Source: Anaerolineae bacterium (GTDB lineage: Bacteria > Chloroflexota > Anaerolineae > B4-G1). Taken from it: DNA of 9,855 nucleotides. Below are positions 6,601 through 9,855 of this stretch, piece after piece (position 1 is the stretch's first letter; the number at the start of each line of letters is the position of its first letter). The DNA is taken from positions 1-9,855 of the forward strand of contig JAUWNP010000163.1 of the NCBI GenBank assembly GCA_030612585.1, given 5' to 3'. The position numbers and the translations under genes are program-made. The notes under the pieces were generated by a model. That model was given only the letters and a program-made list of their open reading frames with translations. It did no database searches and was not told the DNA's origin.

Positions 6601-7107
6601 TACTTCGACCCTGCGGCTGATCCTTTCTACTCTATGTACAACGTTGCACCATACACCTTTGCTTCGTATAAGGTGGTGTGGCGCGAAGTGGCCCGCGGCA
6701 TCAACGCAGCGGTCGTATCTACTCACCAGAGCAATCATCTTGAAGACAAGGTAATCATACCTGACCACACGCTTATTCTCATCCCTTGCGAATCTGCCAA
6801 CGAAGCGCACTTTGTGTGTGCCACTCTCAACTCTGCACCCAGCCGCCTCGTCGTCCAAGCGTATGTAGCTCTGCATCCATCTCCCCACGTTCTCAAACAT
6901 ATTGCCGTGCCACAGTTCGACGCGGGGAACCCCATCCATACCCACCTGGTGGCACTGTCGCAGCAGGCGCACCAGTTGGCGGCGGCAGGGGACGAGGCTG
7001 GCCTGGCAGCGGTCGAGGCGCAGGTAGACGAGACGGCGGCGGAACTGTGGTCCATCACGGACAGGGAATTGAAGGAGATACGGCGGTCGCTGGAAGAGCT
7101 AATCTGA
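3613..7107 (+). CDS. Type IIG-like restriction-modification enzyme (nuclease, N6-adenine methyltransferase and target recognition in one chain)
   Basis: A 1164-residue single-chain enzyme predicted to cut unmethylated DNA and methylate adenine at its target site. The ATG at 3613 is preferred because AGGGAG (3601-3606) is six bases upstream; the in-frame ATG at 3607 touches that site. Residues 1-100 hold a PD-(D/E)xK nuclease signature, Asp61 then Glu70-Tyr-Lys72. The methyltransferase begins with GEYYTP (464-469), SAM-binding motif I DPGCGSG (492-498; usually DPACGSG), GFDLNP with Asp534, and catalytic NPPW (687-690). A ruler and target-recognition region of type IIG style fills about 860-1130, with a YSMYNVAPYTFASYKVVW block. 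Four different repeat families are inserted in frame before residue 420, none in the catalytic domain. Bases 6480-6840 are AT-richer than the rest, suggesting exchange of the recognition domain. A BREX PglX role is less likely because of the nuclease motif and lack of other brx genes. Confidence 0.87.
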   Translation: MSSDLIAAENLAQAIRRVAGRARSEEDLRMGVEHALGATLQALGLTATPEYEKTTLSGSADAVYGHAVIEYKRPGRLAEKGFPARLAKQIARYLTDLAVRRGSPQARRAGGRAKQVEAPALSVAEGLERMIGIGLDGEQILFLRYSASGRVRESPLPPLPGTQATFLDFRSLTDFGSLAELPGGFQMVGPVPVGRESIELLLLYLRSLSRKPLTPEALAADFGPQGDVAPRLVNVFYTALQAHRDHPRVATFFAEWERIFGIIYGEELSRAERDAPELAALYRMVGDHLGNHEGNHMGDHEGNPMGNHIGNHMGNHEGLPLLKPLFFAVHTYYALLMKFLAVELASLQGGALVGSFVAALPAATDKQLRRELTNLENGGTFALLGINNFLEGDFFGWYLDAWDAQPPAGSEPAGGSLADGIRAMARTLADFEPATSTLEPEHTRDLLKKLYQYLVPRKLRHDLGEYYTPDWLAERLLNQVGYKGEPDKRLIDPGCGSGTFLILALRRLRQHGADHLIPPADVLDAALRNIVGFDLNPLSVIAARTNYLLALGDLLRYRRGPVDLPVYMCDSILTPTERADIFGKSYRLHTVVGDFEIPSETVATGEMGDLSALLESCVRDEYEPEEFLARARRELTVSQPMTETTLEALYRRFLALEQEGRNGIWARLIKNAFAPVLVGECDFVVGNPPWVNWESLSDEYREATKRLWVDYGLFSLKGHAARLGGGKKDLAMLFAYASIDHYLKKGGKLGFVITQTVFKTKGAGDGFRRFRLGEKGERLRVLHVDDMSHLQPFEGATNRTSVMVCQRGQKIRYPVPYTLWGKGTGRARVDIDKSLDEVMGETTRANLWAQPVDSSNPRSPWMTARKAALKALQKVIGPADYQARAGSCTWANGIYWVRLLGKRPDGLALIDNLEDIGKREIASEQAAVEPDLVYPLLRGREVSRWQANSSAYILVVQDPETRKGYEESKMRIEYPHLYGYLKRFEDILRSRSGMKRYFDPAADPFYSMYNVAPYTFASYKVVWREVARGINAAVVSTHQSNHLEDKVIIPDHTLILIPCESANEAHFVCATLNSAPSRLVVQAYVALHPSPHVLKHIAVPQFDAGNPIHTHLVALSQQAHQLAAAGDEAGLAAVEAQVDETAAELWSITDRELKEIRRSLEELI
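3967..3990. repeat. Dispersed repeat copy within the restriction-modification gene
   Basis: Begins CCTGCCCTGAGC and ends AGCCGAAGGG, the same family and orientation as the copy in etfA, differing from it at one base. It encodes PALSVAEG just after the nuclease domain and keeps the frame. Confidence 0.85.
4112..4146. repeat. Perfect inverted repeat with self-palindromic arms in the restriction-modification gene
   Basis: The arms are 4112-4127 (TAGACTTCCGAAGTCT) and 4131-4146 (its exact reverse complement) around the loop GAC. Each arm also contains its own palindrome, AGACTTC-C-GAAGTCT, so several alternative folds are possible. It encodes DFRSLTDFGSL and stays in frame. Confidence 0.88.
4468..4563 (+). 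repeat. Eight tandem 12-base units encoding GNHx tetrapeptides
   Basis: Eight contiguous units of the form GGCAACCACATG (variants GAC, CCC, CTG, GAG and ATA) encode residues 286-317 of the restriction-modification enzyme as Gly-(Asn/Asp)-His-X repeats. The last unit merges into GGGCAA...TTGCCC (4551-4572), a 6-base inverted repeat with a 10-base loop followed by CTAC, which resembles a dispersed repeat (GTAGGGGCGA type) I recall from many bacterial genomes. The array may be an amplified form of that repeat. Confidence 0.92.
4828..4856. repeat. 29-base perfect palindrome in the restriction-modification gene
   Basis: Two 14-base arms, CCTCCCGCAGGTTC and its reverse complement, surround a single G at 4842. 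It encodes PPAGSEPAGG (around residues 407-416) in a linker just before the methyltransferase domain, in frame. Confidence 0.9.
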
Positions 7108-7210
7108 GTGGTGCGGGACAACATTGTGGGGCATTGTGGCACCGACAGAGACCGTGTGTTTGATGGAAGGGTAGGTGCAGAAGCATAACGTAAGAGCGGG
7201 GAGAAAACCT

Positions 7211-7822
7211 ATGGGTGAGATCATCTCAGCAATAATACTAAAGTTCATTGTGGAGCTAGAAGGCAAGAGGTTCTGGAAGCTCTTTGTCTGGGGCATCGTG
7301 GTTCTAGGTATTGTCCTATTGCTGGAGTCGAGAACGCACTTCCTCTCCTCGATTGGCAGCAAGAATGATATAGAAATTGTGTCCATGCTACTCGAGCTAG
7401 AAAAGAATGGAGTTTTGGATTCCGACAATCTCAAAGACGAATACGTAGAACTCGTAGAAAGCTACCAAAAGCAAAGGAACTTCACAGTACTTCCCGCTGC
7501 GGTATTCAAAACATCTAGCTCTTCGCAAGAACAACTCTACAAGTTTGCTTCCGGAACCCTGATGCTTGACTTCATCGGACTCGCTTATCTCTTCTTCGCA
7601 AAGAAAGTTTCTCTCGGAAACCGTATCGGCGGATCTGTGTTGATACTACTTTTGGCTGCGATTCTCGGGGCGATTGCAGTGCTGATTCCGACCTTTCGCT
7701 CTCCTTGGATCAATTACATTGGAATGCCTATCGTGCAGATAGCTCTGCTCATCAGCGCTGCAGTTGTCTCGACGAGGAAGGAGGAGGAGGAGAAGGACGC
7801 TGCAAAGGCCGCTGAAACATAA
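7211..7822 (+). CDS. Hypothetical four-helix membrane protein
   Basis: A 203-residue protein I do not recognise. The ATG at 7211 is preferred because GGGGAG lies eight bases upstream; a GTG at 7175, behind GGAAGGG, would add 12 residues. Four hydrophobic stretches suggest membrane helices at about 22-39, 114-130, 139-161 and 166-187. A soluble segment of about 75 residues with charged helices (for example LLELEKNGVLDSDNLKDEYVE, shortened here to its core VSMLLELEKNG, residues 57-67) lies between the first two, and the tail is very charged (RKEEEEKD). Base use differs from the neighbours: 7381-7440 has 26 G/C of 60, while 5101-5160 in the preceding gene has 44 of 60. That points to a foreign origin. 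It follows the restriction-modification gene after 103 bases on the same strand, so an accessory role in defence is possible but not shown. Confidence 0.75.
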   Translation: MGEIISAIILKFIVELEGKRFWKLFVWGIVVLGIVLLLESRTHFLSSIGSKNDIEIVSMLLELEKNGVLDSDNLKDEYVELVESYQKQRNFTVLPAAVFKTSSSSQEQLYKFASGTLMLDFIGLAYLFFAKKVSLGNRIGGSVLILLLAAILGAIAVLIPTFRSPWINYIGMPIVQIALLISAAVVSTRKEEEEKDAAKAAET

Positions 7823-7859
7823 TTGGCGGCGGTGGAGGCGCGGGTGAACCAGACGGCGG
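7823..7859 (+). pseudogene. Fossil of a second restriction-modification gene 3' end
   Basis: Starting at the base after the membrane protein stop codon, 37 bases match 7003-7039 near the end of the restriction-modification gene at 30 positions. The reading encodes LAAVEARVNQTA against LAAVEAQVDETA in the intact gene; four of the seven differences are synonymous, as expected for a paralogue that once was under selection rather than for a recent copy. The similarity stops after 7859. I read it as the remnant of a related methyltransferase C terminus. Confidence 0.6.
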
Positions 7860-7923
7860 AGTCCAGGGCAACGATCTCGGCCACGGCGGAAAGTCACGCG
7901 ACATTCGCTGGTACAGGAATCCA

Positions 7924-7944
7924 GCCCGGAGATGCTCTCCGGGC
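7924..7944 (+). terminator. Possible weak terminator hairpin after the membrane protein gene
   Basis: An 8-base-pair perfect stem (GCCCGGAG with CTCCGGGC) with a five-base loop ATGCT lies 101 bases after the membrane gene stop. The following bases, CGCATGTTTA, are not a proper T run, so this is a hairpin with only possible terminator function. Confidence 0.3.
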
Positions 7945-8156
7945 CGCATGTTTAGGCCGACGTCACCCGAACACTTGAACCCCGCCGGCCCTGGCATCCG
8001 GCATCATCGGCTACTCCAAACACATCTTCAACATACCCGCTCCCTGAATGACGGCCGGACACACATCAGCGAGCATTGCAAGGGCCGTGGTCGCTGTGCC
8101 GCAGTGTGCCCGGCCCGGGGCCATCACCGTGCGCGTGGCTGGAGGCCCCCACCCCA

Positions 8157-8180
8157 CCCCTCCCCTACGGGAGGGAGGGG
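8157..8180. repeat. C-rich/G-rich intergenic inverted repeat
   Basis: CCCTCCC (8158-8164) pairs with GGGAGGG (8169-8175) around CTAC, within a longer C-rich then G-rich run extending to 8180. It resembles the CCCCTCCC-type dispersed repeats I recall in Chloroflexota and other GC-rich genomes. Confidence 0.65.
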
Positions 8181-8217
8181 AATTCCCAGTGCCGCCTCTT
8201 CACAGCGGCGCGGGATA

Positions 8218-8229
8218 CTGGCGCGCCAG
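8218..8229. promoter_or_regulatory. 12-base perfect palindrome upstream of the TPR gene
   Basis: CTGGCGCGCCAG is perfectly self-complementary and lies 65 bases before the preferred start of the TPR gene, next to an AT-rich GATAAAAT (8240-8247) that could serve as a -10 region. No clear -35 box is present. An operator role is a guess; chance is possible in GC-rich DNA. Confidence 0.2.
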
Positions 8230-8294
8230 CCGATAAGGTGATAAAATGGAGGCACTTCCGAGCGATGGGGCGAGTTGACCTAAAGGAACCAGAG

Positions 8295-9764
8295 ATGGAG
8301 CGCACGCTGGCCTGGCTGAAGCAGCACTTGGAACTGATCAAGTTGATTCTTGGTGTCGTGACCGCTGTTCTCGGCACTGTGACCGCCGCCGTCCAGTTCC
8401 TCAAACTCTGGCGCGGCGACCAGTCCACCGTGACCTGGGTGACGGCCGCCCTGGGCTGGCTGGCTCTGGCGCTCGTCTCCGGCTACGTGGCCTGGCGGCG
8501 CGTGCCCGGCCGCATTGACCCCAAACGGCGCATCCCGGCCTATCCCCGGTGGCGCCGGCTCGCCCTGGCGGTACTCGTTCTCCTGCTGCTTGCCCCTGCC
8601 ATCGCCGGATATGCTCTCTACCGGCACGACCAGGCGCTGCGCAGCAAGGTGGTCATCCTGGTGGCCGACTTCACCGGGCCGGAGCCGGAGCAGTACCGCG
8701 TGACTGAGCAGATCCTGGTCCAGTTACGGGAGGCGCTGGCTGGATACGACGACACGGTAGTGGTGGCGCTGGGCCGGCCCATTATGGAGCAGGAGGGGAG
8801 CCCGGCGGCGCGGGAGGAGGGCCGCCGGCGCCGGGCCGACCTGGTCCTGTGGGGCTGGTACGCCAGGACCGAGAGCGACGTGCGGGTGACCGTCCATGTG
8901 GAGAACCTAAGCAGTTCGAAGTACCTGACCTTGCGGGGGGAAGAACCGTACCAGATGCAGGCGGCCGTGGCCGAACTGGAGTCATTCCAGTTGCAGGACC
9001 GCCTTTCCGGCGAGATGAGCGCGCTAATGCTCTTTGTGAGCGGCCTGGCCCGCTACGAGGCGGTGGACTACAGGGAGGCCATCCGGCGCTTCACCGACGC
9101 CCTAGCGCCCGGCGTGTGGCCGGAAGGAATGGTCGGGCCGGAGATGCTACATTCCTACCGAGGGACGGCATACTTTTACCAGGGTGAGTACAAGCGGGCG
9201 ATCGCGGACTACGACGAGATGCTGCGGCTCAACCCGCAGGATGCCGAGGCCCACAACAACCGAGCCTTGGCCTATGCCTATCTGGGGGAGTACAAGCGGG
9301 CGATTGAGGACTTCATAGAGGCGCTGCGACTCAACCCACAGTCCGCCGAGGTCTACAACAACCGGGGCGTAGCCAATGCCGACCTGGGAGAGTATGAGCG
9401 GGCGATCGCGGACTACGACAAGGCGCTGCGGCTCAACCCGCAGTTGGCCGAGGCCTACAACAACCGGGGCTTGGCCTACACCGGCCTGGGTGAATACGAG
9501 CGGGCGATCGCGGACTACGACGAGGCACTGCGGCTCAACCCGCAGTATGCCAAGGCCTATACTGGCCGGGGCGCGGCCTACGACAGCCTGGGAAAGCACG
9601 AGCGGGCAATCGCCGACTACGGCGAGGCGCTGCGGTTCAACCCGCAGGATGCCGCGGCCTACAACAACCGAGGCTTGGCCTACACCGGCCTGGGGGAGTA
9701 CGAGCGGGCATTCGCGGATCACAACGAGGCTTTGCGGCTCAACCCGCAGGATGCCGCGGCCTAA
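8295..9764 (+). CDS. Membrane-anchored TolB-like domain and TPR-repeat protein, interrupted by a stop
   Basis: A 489-residue protein, probably a membrane-anchored protein-interaction scaffold. The ATG at 8295 has AAAGGA (8282-8287) seven bases upstream; ATG 8265 is an in-frame alternative adding 10 residues. Hydrophobic helices lie at about 14-36, 46-66 and 88-108. Then VVILVADFTGP (119-129) and a region to about 205, with ADLVLWGWYARTESDVRVTV (181-200), resemble the TolB-like domain often fused to TPRs in signalling proteins. From about residue 245 TPR motifs follow, including five and a half nearly identical 34-residue units with NNRGLAYTGLGEYERAI and DYDEALRLNPQ. The TAA at 9762-9764 replaces the Tyr codon found in most other units, and the frame stays open to the window end, so the true gene is probably longer or the copy is broken. 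Specific function is unknown. Confidence 0.82.
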   Translation: MERTLAWLKQHLELIKLILGVVTAVLGTVTAAVQFLKLWRGDQSTVTWVTAALGWLALALVSGYVAWRRVPGRIDPKRRIPAYPRWRRLALAVLVLLLLAPAIAGYALYRHDQALRSKVVILVADFTGPEPEQYRVTEQILVQLREALAGYDDTVVVALGRPIMEQEGSPAAREEGRRRRADLVLWGWYARTESDVRVTVHVENLSSSKYLTLRGEEPYQMQAAVAELESFQLQDRLSGEMSALMLFVSGLARYEAVDYREAIRRFTDALAPGVWPEGMVGPEMLHSYRGTAYFYQGEYKRAIADYDEMLRLNPQDAEAHNNRALAYAYLGEYKRAIEDFIEALRLNPQSAEVYNNRGVANADLGEYERAIADYDKALRLNPQLAEAYNNRGLAYTGLGEYERAIADYDEALRLNPQYAKAYTGRGAAYDSLGKHERAIADYGEALRFNPQDAAAYNNRGLAYTGLGEYERAFADHNEALRLNPQDAAA

Positions 9765-9851
9765 AACAACCGAGGCATGGCCTACCCCGGCCTGGGGGCG
9801 GACGATCGGGCGATCCCGGCCTACGACGAGGCGCTGCGGCTCAGCCCGGAG
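9138..9851 (+). repeat. 102-base tandem TPR-coding repeats (seven units)
   Basis: Units begin at 9138, 9240, 9342, 9444, 9546, 9648 and 9750, each exactly 102 bases (34 codons). The first is the most diverged. Units at 9444 and 9648 agree at 29 of 34 residues. Stretches such as GAGCGGGCGATCGCGGACTA recur almost unchanged, so the array could expand or contract by recombination. The last unit carries the stop codon. Confidence 0.93.
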
Positions 9852-9855
9852 TATG
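9765..9855 (+). pseudogene. TPR unit continuing in frame after the stop codon
   Basis: The frame after TAA reads NNRGMAYPGLGADDRAIPAY, then DEALRLSPEY, a recognisable TPR unit that runs off the window. It has Pro in place of Ala and Ala in place of Asp inside the second helix (RAIPA for RAIAD). It is either the rest of a gene cut by a nonsense change or a misread at 9764. Confidence 0.6.

Larger units (their letters stand above)
7860..8294. other. Gene-free stretch with hairpins and a dispersed repeat
   Basis: No convincing gene was found in these 435 bases. Short open frames (for example 7948-8241) have low-complexity, Pro/Arg/His-rich translations and no good ribosome binding site. The stretch holds a hairpin at 7924-7944, a C-rich/G-rich inverted repeat near 8157-8180, a 12-base palindrome at 8218-8229, and the leader of the TPR gene. 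The first part may be decayed coding sequence continuing the fossil at 7823. Confidence 0.6.

Noticed and set aside
7120..7210. Promoter for the membrane protein gene
   Set aside because: Only weak matches such as TTGTGG and TTTGAT were seen, without a convincing pair at 16-18 base spacing.
7948..8241. 97-codon plus-strand frame in the gene-free region
   Set aside because: No ribosome binding site; Pro/Arg/His-rich translation running through the C-rich/G-rich repeat; probably noncoding.
8199..8247. Promoter for the TPR gene
   Set aside because: GATAAAAT could be a -10 region, but no -35 box lies at a suitable distance.
8076..8294. N-terminal extension of the TPR protein from 8076
   Set aside because: The extension translates repeat and palindrome sequence, while 8295 has AAAGGA at good spacing and begins just before the first membrane helix.
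9147..9722. Minus-strand frame with a regular repeated protein
   Set aside because: The repetition only mirrors the 102-base TPR units on the plus strand, where the TPR consensus is unmistakable.

Overview
The window looks like part of a high-GC bacterial chromosome, most likely a Chloroflexota (Anaerolineae- or Caldilineae-like) genome or metagenome bin. That placement is an inference. It rests on the GC-rich coding, on AGGAGG-type ribosome binding sites, and on several short palindromic repeat families that sit in frame inside genes (peptides such as ALSEAEG, PSTGSGQ, VGQVGNLP, PAGSEPAGG, GNHEG), which I recall as common in that phylum. No rRNA, tRNA, CRISPR array or transposase was seen.

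Region 1 (1-3523, all + strand) is the end of an acyl-CoA oxidation and electron-transfer operon: the tail of one acyl-CoA dehydrogenase, a complete second acyl-CoA dehydrogenase, then etfB and etfA, closed by a strong intrinsic terminator. The dehydrogenases would pass electrons from acyl-CoA to the EtfAB flavoprotein. Two points are unusual: the first dehydrogenase has Gly where most family members carry the catalytic Glu, and EtfA has Arg at two positions that normally contact FAD. A purine/pyrimidine-rich array of short repeats fills the gap before etfB.

Region 2 (3549-7107) is a single-gene restriction-modification system with its own sigma70-type promoter. The 1164-residue protein joins an N-terminal PD-(D/E)xK nuclease to an N6-adenine methyltransferase and a C-terminal target-recognition region (type IIG layout). 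Four unrelated repeat families lie in frame in its N-terminal 420 residues, including eight tandem 12-base units. The target-recognition part is AT-richer than the rest.

Region 3 (7211-8294) holds an AT-rich gene for an unrecognised four-helix membrane protein. A short fossil that matches the 3' end of the restriction-modification gene touches its stop codon, so this is a remodelled junction. About 430 bases without a convincing gene follow.

Region 4 (8295-9855) encodes a membrane-anchored protein with a TolB-like domain and a run of nearly identical 34-residue TPR units. The frame is cut by a TAA where the other units mostly have a Tyr codon, and the same frame continues open to the window edge.

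Regions 2 and 3 could be a small defence-type accessory segment next to a core metabolic operon. The evidence for a new system is only suggestive; the most solid novelties are the in-frame repeat insertions, the fossil junction and the altered flavoprotein and dehydrogenase residues.
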